From positions 1 through 20,130 of the forward strand of contig JAYWHK010000263.1 in the NCBI GenBank assembly GCA_043777755.1: 20,130 bases of DNA. Reading direction: 5' to 3'. Both the position numbers and the translations under genes were made by a program. The stretch is from CANHEE01 sp043777755. GTDB taxonomy: Bacteria > Bacteroidota > Bacteroidia > Chitinophagales > Saprospiraceae. This document shows, piece by piece, positions 14,403-20,130 of this stretch. Position 1 is the stretch's first letter; each line of letters opens with the position of its first letter. A model generated the notes under the pieces. The model was not told the DNA's origin. It worked only from the letters and a program-made list of their open reading frames with translations, and searched no databases.

Positions 14403-14755
14403 ATTTGTGATTAGCTATTAAAGATATTGTAAATACTTGGTATTCAATATTTTGCTTACTGTAAAATATTAAGTGATGATGGATTATGGCTAAAAATATA
14501 CTAAGTGCAGCTGACTTATTGCTCCAATAAAGATTAATTTAGCACACGAATTTGCGCAGATGATGCTTCGCATCACTCACGGATTTTCACGGATTCCCTT
14601 CGTGAGAAATCCGTGAAAATCCGTGAGTGAAATCATTTTTTGATTTTATTTGCGAAAATCTGTGTGCGAAAATGCGTTTAGTTTGCAAGCATGAGATTTC
14701 GGTCACTAAGATATTTTACATCAATTCAAAATCTCAAAACCACTTTCTGACGTTT
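14403..14755. repeat. dispersed intergenic repeat, copy B, split by extra DNA
   Basis: Block 1 (14403-14455) and block 2 (14729-14755) match copy A at 3265-3317 and 3334-3360, in the same order and orientation. In this copy the blocks are 273 bases apart instead of 16. The end of block 1 again forms a hairpin (AATATTTT 14446-14453 with AAAATATT 14463-14470), although its sequence differs from that of copy A. Confidence 0.75.
14573..14630. repeat. long perfect palindrome of the ACGGATTTTCACGGATT type
   Basis: The arms 14573-14595 and 14608-14630 are perfect 23-bp inverted copies with a 12-nt loop. Each arm contains CACGGATTTTCACGGATT or its complement. A small hairpin GATGC-TTC-GCATC precedes it, and weak outer pairing involves TTTGCGCAGA and TCTGTGTGCGAAA. 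Repeats of this sequence style are common between Bacteroidota genes. It lies inside the extra DNA that splits repeat copy B. Confidence 0.75.
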
Positions 14756-14760
14756 GTATA

Positions 14761-14797
14761 AAAAAAGGTTATTTTCGTAACGAAAACAACCTTTTTT
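14761..14797. terminator. bidirectional terminator between convergent genes
   Basis: AAAAAAGGTT (14761-14770) pairs with AACCTTTTTT (14788-14797), and TTTTCG (14772-14777) with CGAAAA (14781-14786), with one A-C mismatch. T runs exist on both strands. It can serve the CHU_C gene on the plus strand and the peroxidase gene on the minus strand. Confidence 0.8.
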
Positions 14798-14814
14798 ATA
14801 CACTGCGCTTAAAG

Positions 14815-14834
14815 TCCTTCCCATGAGGGAAGGA
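14815..14834. repeat. GC-rich hairpin related to the one at 9662
   Basis: TCCTTCCC (14815-14822) pairs with GGGAAGGA (14827-14834) around ATGA. As at 9661-9686, it is preceded by G and followed by TTTAGG and GGGC, so both are copies of one hairpin motif with compensatory arm changes. It lies 15 bases beyond the peroxidase stop codon. Confidence 0.55.
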
Positions 14835-14849
14835 TTTAGGTTGGGCTTA

Positions 14850-16103
14850 TTAATTCTCAAAAGGATCTGAGAACTTAGGGTCTGTAACGAATTGTTTGTC
14901 TGTCAAAGTTTTCATAAACGCTACCAAAGCCTTTTGATCAGCAGGCGTAAGGTTAAGTTTTTTAGGCTTACCGCTGTCATCTTTCAACTTTCTGTGCAAA
15001 TTCTTTGAAGGCTGTACTTTTTCATTGTAATGTGTAACCACCTCTTCCAATGTTGCAAAACGACCATCGTGCATATAAGGAGCAGTCAATTCGATGTTGC
15101 GCAAAGTAGGGATTTTGAAAGAACCATCGCCCGTACCAATGTCAGAAGACGTTTTGTCCAAACCAATACTTACACCACGACCATTGCCATTGTCACCATT
15201 ATCATCGTAAGCACTTGTTGTGAACAAGTTCGAACCATCGTTGAACATTGGTGCATTATGGCAGCCAGCGCAAGCTCCTTGATCTACATTGAAAAAATTA
15301 TTATTTGTCGTAGAAGAAACTTTACCCATGAAAATTTCTTTTCCACGCAATTCCTCAGGTGTGAAATTGGCGAAATCACTTTTTACACCTTGGTCGAATT
15401 TAGAATCCCAAGACACCATTGAGCGTACAAACGCAGCAATCGCTTCTGAAATATTTTTTTGTGTAATAATTGGATTTGAAGGATAAGCATCTTTGAATAA
15501 AGTAGGGTAGTAGTCAATCGCAGCCAATTTGCGCTCCAAAAGACTAAGGTCTTCCATACCCATTTCGATATGGTTTTGAATTGGGCGAAGTGACATACTT
15601 AAGACACTATTTTCACGTCTATCCCAAAACAAACCCGAATGTGACATTGCAGGATTTGCAATTGACATTGAATTACGAATCGTTGTTTTACCTTCAAAAC
15701 CTGGACTAAACTTTAGTCCATCTGCGAAGCCTTTTGATTGGTGATGACAAGAACCGCAAGACGTAGCGTTGTTCAATGACAATTTTTGGTCATAAAACAA
15801 AACACGACCCAACTTTGCTTTTGCGTCACTTACGCTTTTGATTTGAATATCGTTGCCTTCTTTTAAGGTTGTTTGAAAAAACGAGTGCTTGTCTTTACTT
15901 GGGTCATCAACTGTTAAGAAATTAGCCTGTGTTTCAAATCCTTTTTTGACTTGAACACGGGAGTAATTGTATTGTTTGTTGAGTTCTTCTGATTTCAAAC
16001 GCTTGGCTTGAAGTGTTGTTTCTTCGGCTGTGAAAGATTGTTCACACGCCACTGCTCCTAATATTGCAAAGGCGAAAAAGCCGTAAATTATTTTTTTTGT
16101 CAT
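14850..16103 (-). CDS. di-haem cytochrome c peroxidase (CCP/MauG family), lipoprotein
   Basis: The enzyme reduces hydrogen peroxide with electrons from periplasmic cytochromes, or acts as a MauG-like oxidase. The 417-residue precursor has a lipoprotein signal with lipobox GAVAC (Cys20), so it is membrane-tethered in the periplasm. Two c-haem sites are present: CGSCHH (C116, C119, H120) and CAGCHN (C278, C281, H282). The family signature APYMHDGRFATLEEVVTHY (341-359) supplies Met344 as a likely axial ligand. WDRRENSVLSMSLRPIQNHIEMG (160-182) is also typical of CCP. Residues 21-90 before the core are longer than usual and carry no recognised domain. The promoter at 16147-16177 is overlaid by a palindrome, suggesting regulation. 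A bidirectional terminator lies downstream. The electron donor is not encoded in this window. Confidence 0.93.
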   Translation of the reverse strand: MTKKIIYGFFAFAILGAVACEQSFTAEETTLQAKRLKSEELNKQYNYSRVQVKKGFETQANFLTVDDPSKDKHSFFQTTLKEGNDIQIKSVSDAKAKLGRVLFYDQKLSLNNATSCGSCHHQSKGFADGLKFSPGFEGKTTIRNSMSIANPAMSHSGLFWDRRENSVLSMSLRPIQNHIEMGMEDLSLLERKLAAIDYYPTLFKDAYPSNPIITQKNISEAIAAFVRSMVSWDSKFDQGVKSDFANFTPEELRGKEIFMGKVSSTTNNNFFNVDQGACAGCHNAPMFNDGSNLFTTSAYDDNGDNGNGRGVSIGLDKTSSDIGTGDGSFKIPTLRNIELTAPYMHDGRFATLEEVVTHYNEKVQPSKNLHRKLKDDSGKPKKLNLTPADQKALVAFMKTLTDKQFVTDPKFSDPFEN

Positions 16104-16146
16104 GACTGAAAAATTTAATTTTAGGTGATAAAAAATTATTTTGCTA

Positions 16147-16177
16147 CAAAGTTATGATTATTTGTTCACTTTGTCAA
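16147..16177 (-). promoter_or_regulatory. promoter of the cytochrome c peroxidase gene
   Basis: On the minus strand TTG (16177-16175), a 20-nt spacer, then TAACTTTG (16154-16147). This gives the Bacteroidota -33/-7 layout 44 bases before the ATG at 16103, with a predicted start near 16141. Confidence 0.65.
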
Positions 16178-16182
16178 GTGAA
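16165..16182. promoter_or_regulatory. operator-like palindrome over the peroxidase -33 element
   Basis: TTCACTT (16165-16171) and AAGTGAA (16176-16182) are perfect 7-bp inverted arms around TGTC. The right part covers the -33 TTG of the peroxidase promoter, so a dimeric regulator bound here would affect initiation. The regulator is not identified. Confidence 0.5.
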
Positions 16183-16236
16183 TGTCATATATTAATGTGT
16201 TAAAATAGATGAATATGCGTTTTAGGATTTAGTTAC

Positions 16237-16797
16237 TTACAGCTTTGACAAATACTTAAACGAATCCAAATATTTTAACATATCCAAATTGCGGATTCTT
16301 GCTTTTTGTGTTGCCACCGAAATTGTATAAAAACGATTCCCAATCAAGAATGCTTTTGATTTCATAATACTATTTCCTTTATTGTAGTCAATGCGCCAAA
16401 TCTTCCCTTTCGCACCGTCCAGTGCTACATTTTCTGAGTACATTACCTTACCATTGACGCTTTGCGCAGCACCATCAATAGATGTTTCATAGAATAAATC
16501 CCTTAATTCGGTTGAATCTTGGTGAAAAGTACCTTCGGGATAATCTATATAAGTCACTTGATAAAACTTATTTTCGGCATCTAATCGAACTGGCGTAAAA
16601 TAGAATGTATGTTGTTCCAAATCGCCTAAAGCTGTTTTTATTGGAATTATTTTTTCTGTAAAATCACCATCAGGCAAAGAAATCGAAAATTTTCCTTGAT
16701 AGGATTTGTATTCTTTCCAAACTGGTAGCAATGTAAAAGCACTGCAAAAAGTACTTAATAAGATAATTATCAGTATATTATACTTATTTTTTTTCAT
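16237..16797 (-). CDS. secreted hypothetical protein
   Basis: No named family is recognised with confidence. The 186-residue protein has a signal peptide or N-terminal anchor (MKKNKYNILIIILLSTFCSAF). The mature part opens WKEYKSYQGKFSISLPDGDF, the 'W..Y.s.eGkFsv..P' opening seen in many secreted hypothetical proteins of Bacteroidota and cyanobacteria, followed by YQVTYIDYP and LFYETSIDGAA. It ends with strands around GKIWRIDY and NRFYTISVATQ, and a final helix MLKYLDSFKYL. The pattern recalls small PsbP-like alpha/beta proteins, but that is only an impression. The stop codon lies 60 bases upstream of the peroxidase -33 element, so it may be transcribed separately from the peroxidase. No clear promoter box precedes its ATG. 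Confidence 0.7.
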   Translation of the reverse strand: MKKNKYNILIIILLSTFCSAFTLLPVWKEYKSYQGKFSISLPDGDFTEKIIPIKTALGDLEQHTFYFTPVRLDAENKFYQVTYIDYPEGTFHQDSTELRDLFYETSIDGAAQSVNGKVMYSENVALDGAKGKIWRIDYNKGNSIMKSKAFLIGNRFYTISVATQKARIRNLDMLKYLDSFKYLSKL

Positions 16798-16885
16798 AAA
16801 ATAAAAAATGGTAACATGATTGTAGCGATACCTTCTTCTATAGAGTGCTTTTTCTGAAAAAAGGTTGGTGTTTTTGAAAAAAAAA

Positions 16886-16912
16886 TATTTTTGTGAGAAA
16901 GCTGTATCTTTG
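16886..16912 (+). promoter_or_regulatory. two overlapping-range -7 boxes for rluF
   Basis: TATTTTTG (16886-16893) and TATCTTTG (16905-16912) both match TAnnTTTG. The first has a TTG 18 nt upstream (16865-16867); the second is the better -7 sequence but has no TTG at 20 nt. Either would drive the rluF/thioredoxin pair with a leader of roughly 130-150 nt. Confidence 0.4.
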
Positions 16913-16923
16913 TTCTATTAATT

Positions 16924-16967
16924 AGTCGTAAGTAAATAAGTCATAAGTCTAAAAGTCATTAGTGTCT
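16924..16967. repeat. degenerate 7-nt tandem repeat (AGTCATA type)
   Basis: Six units start at 16924, 16931, 16939, 16946, 16954 and 16961: AGTCGTA, AGTAAATA, AGTCATA, AGTCTAAA, AGTCATT, AGTGTCT. The repeat lies in the probable rluF leader. Its role is unknown. Confidence 0.6.
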
Positions 16968-17043
16968 TGATGCTCAATAGATTACAGAATTTTATAACCA
17001 TGTTTATTTAGATATTACTACTTAAAAACAAAAAACTTGAAAA

Positions 17044-17706
17044 ATGCCGATTCGCAACAAAATTCATTATTTATTGATAAAAAAATTAGCGGTCACTAAA
17101 AAGGCAGCGAAGGAAATCATCGAAAGTGGTGAGGTTTTTATCAATGAAAAGGCTATTTTTGAAAATTGCTTTTTTGAGGAAACGGATTCCATTTTTTATA
17201 AAAAAGAAATTTTACAAGAAGGAAAAAAAGTACTAAATATTGCTTTTTACAAGCCAAGAGGAATAGAAACAACCTTAAATGAAAGTATTGAGAATAATTT
17301 GCGAAGTATTTTACCTTTTTCAGCACATCTTTTTCCTATTGGACGTTTGGACAAAGAGTCAGAAGGATTACTTATTCTGACCAACGATGGTAAATATTAC
17401 CGTTCTATGTTGCATTTTGACAAAACCGTTGAGAAGGAATATGTTGTAAAAGTGAACAAAGTTATCACCAACGATTTTATTGAAAAAATGTCTTCGGGCA
17501 TTGTCATTATGGGCAAAAAAACCTTGGATTGTCCCGTCGCAAGAATAGATGATTTTACCTTTAATATTGTCCTCGTACAAGGTTTGAATCGCCAAATTCG
17601 ACGTATGTGCTACCAACTCGACTATGAGGTGACGGAACTCAAACGCATCAGAATTGGCACAATTTTGCTTGATAATCTACAAGCGAATGAGTACCGAAAT
17701 TTTTAA
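17044..17706 (+). CDS. rluF: RluF-type 23S rRNA pseudouridine synthase
   Basis: The 220-residue enzyme isomerises uridine to pseudouridine in 23S rRNA (U2604 in the E. coli RluF case). It has an N-terminal S4 RNA-binding domain (about 1-50: KIHYLLIKKLAVTKKAAKEIIESGEVFIN). The catalytic motif is PIGRLDKESEGLLILTNDG (98-116) with Asp103. The RluF-typical motif is GLNRQIRRMC (180-189), followed by VTELKRIRIGTI. Within the RsuA/RluB/E/F group, the 'QGLNRQIRRM' and 'YEVTELKRIRI' wording fits RluF best; RluB or RluE have a different ending. It is shorter than E. coli RluF because the C-terminal tail is missing, as is usual in Bacteroidota. The next ORF starts 24 bases after its stop codon, so the pair may be co-transcribed. 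Confidence 0.88.
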   Translation: MPIRNKIHYLLIKKLAVTKKAAKEIIESGEVFINEKAIFENCFFEETDSIFYKKEILQEGKKVLNIAFYKPRGIETTLNESIENNLRSILPFSAHLFPIGRLDKESEGLLILTNDGKYYRSMLHFDKTVEKEYVVKVNKVITNDFIEKMSSGIVIMGKKTLDCPVARIDDFTFNIVLVQGLNRQIRRMCYQLDYEVTELKRIRIGTILLDNLQANEYRNF

Positions 17707-17730
17707 TTTACAAAAAAACCTTTTAGATTG

Positions 17731-19977
17731 ATGAAAAATTTAATTTTACTTTTTGCTTTTACATTGTTGTTTTTCAATAATAGTAGCCTTGCTCAAATGC
17801 CAGATGGTTCGACTGCGCCCGATTGGACTTTGAACGACATCACTGGCACGAGCCAAACGCTTTACACGCACTTGAACGCTGGGCGACCCGTAGTGCTTGA
17901 TTTTTCAGCTGCGTGGTGTAGCAATTGCTGGGGCTACCACAATACGCACGCCATGAAAGATTTTTATAATGCTTATGGTACGACTTCTGGCAATTATAAA
18001 GCGAATGTTTTTTTCATTGAAGCATCTTCAAGTACTTCGGCTGGCTGTTTGTATGGTCCGAGTGGTGGCGGAACGCCTTTTTTGCCTTGTACTGGAAGTT
18101 CTGTAGGCAATTGGACAGCAGGAACGCCATATCCAATGATTGACAATACGGCTCTTGCGAACACTTATCAAGTTGGATTTTATCCGACTGTTTATTTGGT
18201 TTGTCCTGATAAAAAAATATATTTTGTAGGAAATCAGAACAAGGCTGGTTTTGAGTCAAAAAGCCAAACACTTTGTGGCGTTTCTTTGACAACAACAACT
18301 GCACCGCCGCTGACTTATACAAATAATGTCACAAATTTGACTTGTAACGGTAGCAATAATGGCTCGATTTCGCTTTCAGTAAGTGGTGGCGTTTCTCCTT
18401 ACAGTTATGCTTGGAGCAATGGACAAACCCTTTCTACAGTGCAAAATCTTTCTGCTGGAACATACAAATGTACGGTAACAGACAATGCTGGAACGAAACT
18501 TTTTACCAATAATTTTGCAGTTACACAACCAAATGCCATTAATATTACGAGTGTCGCAAAGACGCACGAAAAATGTGGTATTCAAGGTGGAATTGAACTC
18601 AATGTTACTGGTGGTGCAAATGGTTTTACTTATAAATGGAGCGATAATTCGTTGGCTCAAAACCTTACAAATCCTTCACAATCAGGAACTTATACGGTCA
18701 CTGTTACGGATTCAAAAAATTGTACGACAACACATTCAAAAGATGTCAGCGTTCATAATTTTCAGCCTTCGGTAGCTATTCCAATTGCACCTTCCAAACT
18801 GACTTGTAGCGCAACTTCTGTACAATTATCAGCGACAACGCCCAATATTTTGCCTGCTTCAAGTAACATCGAATGGACTACAAGTGGTGGCGTTATTGCT
18901 GCTGGAGCTGGTACTTTGCAAGTAAATGTAACCAAAGCTGCTTCATATTCTGTTAAAATTACAGATGCTTTGAGCAAATGTAGCGTAACAACAAGCGTGA
19001 CCGTTGCTGAAAATACAACAAAACCAAACGTTGTTTTTAGTCCTATTGAAAAAATAACTTGTGGTAAAAAACAAGTTGCCGTGACGGTAAGCAATAGCGA
19101 TACTTATACTTATTTGTGGAACAATGGTGCTGATAAAAATACTATATCTACTTCAAAATCAGGCGTTTATGTTGTAAGTGTGACGAACAATGAAAATGGT
19201 TGTAAAGAGGTTTTCAATAGCCCAGCGGTTGAAAAAGATACGCTTGCGCCAAATCTTCAATTGAATGTTTCCAATGAAATTAATTGTAAAAAAACAAGTG
19301 CCGACATCAAAGGAAATCTTGCGAACGGTTTTATATATCTTTGGAGCAATGGAAAAAATACGCCTACGGTGAGTGTGACAAGTGCAGGAAATTTTAGTGT
19401 AACGGTAACGTCTGAGGCAAATGCTTGTTCTTCGCAACAAACGGCTACGGTTGTTGAAATCAAAAATCCTACGTTGGCAATTGCTTCTGTCGTTAATGCG
19501 AGTACGGGTACAAAGGCAGATGGAGAAATTCATTTGACTCCCAAATTAGGGAAAACGCCTTATGCTTATACTTGGTTGGCAAATGGAAAAAGTATTGTTG
19601 GCGGAGCTGATTTGACCAAATTGGCAGGCGGTGTTTATAATGTTACGCTGACTGATGCCAATGGATGTAGTATTTCTATTGAAAAAATAATTCTAAAAGG
19701 TGCTGTGCAAGTAGCTGATTTAGAAGAAGTTAGTTCATTTAATGTTTTTCCAAATCCAATTTCAGACAAACTAAACGTCAATCTTTCTTTGAAAGAAAAT
19801 CAAAATGTAACATTATCGCTTTTAGATATAACAGGACGTGTATTGGCTGAAAAAAAGTTGTTTTCAGTACAAAATATAATAGAAATTTTTGATACAAACG
19901 ATTTGCAAAAAGGCATTTATTTTTTACAAATCCGAATCAATGGCAAAATCAAAGCGGTAGAACTTGTGAAAGGTTAA
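17731..19977 (+). CDS. secreted thioredoxin-fold protein with SprB-type repeats and T9SS type A sorting domain
   Basis: The frame begins with a TTG at 17728, but the ATG at 17731 gives a standard signal peptide (MKNLILLFAFTLLFFNNSSLA; mature from about Q22) and 748 residues. Residues about 23-180 are a thioredoxin-like domain: APDWTLNDITG, VVLDFSAAWCSNCWGYH with the redox pair Cys63-Ser-Asn-Cys66, and the cis-Pro loop GFYPTVYLV (Pro152). It also has extra cysteines at 106, 120, 158 and 182. Then follow six or so Ig/SprB-like repeats, with 'LTCNGSNNGSISLSVSGGVSPYSYAWSNG', 'AGTYKCTVTDNAG' and 'YLWSNGKNTPTVSVTSAGNFSVTVTS' as clear examples (written in parts). The end has FNVFPNPISDKLNV, LLDITGRVLAEKK and GIYFLQIRINGKIKAVELVKG, the T9SS sorting domain. 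It is likely released or surface-attached after export. Its redox substrate is unknown. Confidence 0.88.
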   Translation: MKNLILLFAFTLLFFNNSSLAQMPDGSTAPDWTLNDITGTSQTLYTHLNAGRPVVLDFSAAWCSNCWGYHNTHAMKDFYNAYGTTSGNYKANVFFIEASSSTSAGCLYGPSGGGTPFLPCTGSSVGNWTAGTPYPMIDNTALANTYQVGFYPTVYLVCPDKKIYFVGNQNKAGFESKSQTLCGVSLTTTTAPPLTYTNNVTNLTCNGSNNGSISLSVSGGVSPYSYAWSNGQTLSTVQNLSAGTYKCTVTDNAGTKLFTNNFAVTQPNAINITSVAKTHEKCGIQGGIELNVTGGANGFTYKWSDNSLAQNLTNPSQSGTYTVTVTDSKNCTTTHSKDVSVHNFQPSVAIPIAPSKLTCSATSVQLSATTPNILPASSNIEWTTSGGVIAAGAGTLQVNVTKAASYSVKITDALSKCSVTTSVTVAENTTKPNVVFSPIEKITCGKKQVAVTVSNSDTYTYLWNNGADKNTISTSKSGVYVVSVTNNENGCKEVFNSPAVEKDTLAPNLQLNVSNEINCKKTSADIKGNLANGFIYLWSNGKNTPTVSVTSAGNFSVTVTSEANACSSQQTATVVEIKNPTLAIASVVNASTGTKADGEIHLTPKLGKTPYAYTWLANGKSIVGGADLTKLAGGVYNVTLTDANGCSISIEKIILKGAVQVADLEEVSSFNVFPNPISDKLNVNLSLKENQNVTLSLLDITGRVLAEKKLFSVQNIIEIFDTNDLQKGIYFLQIRINGKIKAVELVKG

Positions 19978-19981
19978 AAAG

Positions 19982-20008
19982 TTGGATTGTTAGAATGTTA
20001 AATTGTTA
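19982..20008. repeat. short 8-nt tandem repeat after the last gene
   Basis: Three and a bit units: TTGGATTG (19982-19989), TTAGAATG (19990-19997), TTAAATTG (19998-20005), TTA. It begins 4 bases after the thioredoxin-repeat gene. It resembles the AT-rich tandem repeat at 16924 in style, not in sequence. Confidence 0.5.
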
Positions 20009-20061
20009 CCATCTAAACATAAAACGAGGTGAAATCCCGAAAAAAATAGAACACTGATTGA

Positions 20062-20125
20062 ACTGATTTTCATGATTTATCATGAAATATGTATAATAAA
20101 ATCTTGATTTATCATGAAAATCAGT
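20062..20125. repeat. inverted-repeat element with TCATGATTTATCATGA core
   Basis: The arms 20062-20082 and 20105-20125 are inverted copies at 19 of 21 positions (ACTGATTTTCATGAT and its complement). Arm 1 also contains a smaller hairpin, TTTCATGAT-TT-ATCATGAAA. The element continues to the window end, so its full extent cannot be seen. It probably belongs to an intergenic repeat family of the 'ACTGATTTTCATGA' type. Confidence 0.65.
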
Positions 20126-20130
20126 CTAAT

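Larger units (their letters stand above)
14384..14849. other. 466-base repeat-rich gap between convergent genes
   Basis: There is no ORF here. It contains copy B of the dispersed repeat (14403-14455 and 14729-14755), a 23-bp perfect palindrome (14573-14630) between its two halves, a bidirectional terminator (14761-14797) and a GC-rich hairpin (14815-14834). Each is listed on its own. Confidence 0.75.

Noticed and set aside
15030..15486. Plus-strand ORFs opposite the peroxidase gene
   Set aside because: They are antisense to the conserved haem-binding region and have no recognisable content.
16924..16967. CRISPR array
   Set aside because: The units are 7-8 nt, contiguous and degenerate; there are no spacers and no cas genes.

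Overview
The window looks like a chromosomal segment of a Bacteroidota bacterium, most likely near the Saprospiria. The grounds are: AT-rich DNA; promoters of the Bacteroidota type (TTG, about 20 nt, TAnnTTTG) instead of sigma70 hexamers; no obvious Shine-Dalgarno sequences; and two secreted proteins ending in type IX secretion (T9SS) sorting domains, one of the 'gliding motility-associated' kind and one of the 'PNP' kind. The Saprospiria placement rests only on my memory of the Cys-rich N-terminal domain of the 12041-14383 protein and is an inference. I see no transposase, integrase, CRISPR array or rRNA.

Layout. 1-2534, minus strand: a partial HAD hydrolase, tRNA-Ser(GGA) with its own promoter and terminator, lpxK (lipid A 4'-kinase) and an orphan NarL-type response regulator. 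2535-5543, plus strand: a BlaI/MecI-type repressor preceded by three matching palindromic operators, then a BlaR1-like M56 membrane metallopeptidase without a beta-lactam sensor domain. 5814-6290: a small secreted protein. 6291-6563: a convergent gap with a terminator hairpin and a minus-strand promoter that has no ORF below it (candidate small RNA). 6564-7286, minus: a TIGR02206/YwaF-like membrane protein. 7518-9551, plus: a MoxR/ChlI-like AAA+ ATPase and, 3 bases later, a PduO-type corrinoid adenosyltransferase. 9552-9858: a palindromic intergenic element. 9859-11160: a membrane-anchored DUF4230-like protein. 11233-11981: an overlapping xisH-xisI pair without any recombinase. 12041-14383: a large secreted SprB-repeat/CHU_C protein. 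14384-14849: a repeat-rich gap with a bidirectional terminator. 14850-16797, minus: a di-haem cytochrome c peroxidase lipoprotein with an operator-like palindrome over its promoter, and a secreted hypothetical protein. 17044-19977, plus: an RluF-type pseudouridine synthase and a secreted thioredoxin/SprB-repeat/T9SS protein. 19978-20130: repeats.

How the parts relate. The repressor and M56 peptidase form a self-contained sensing module: the peptidase presumably relieves repression at the three operators, but its signal and wider regulon are unknown. The XisH/XisI pair is the most intriguing accessory unit: a PD-(D/E)XK-like protein and a small partner with overlapping reading frames, far from the cyanobacterial fdxN element after which they are named. 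The intergenic regions carry several families of dispersed, palindromic or tandem repeats, and one repeat copy looks as if another palindromic element has inserted into it.
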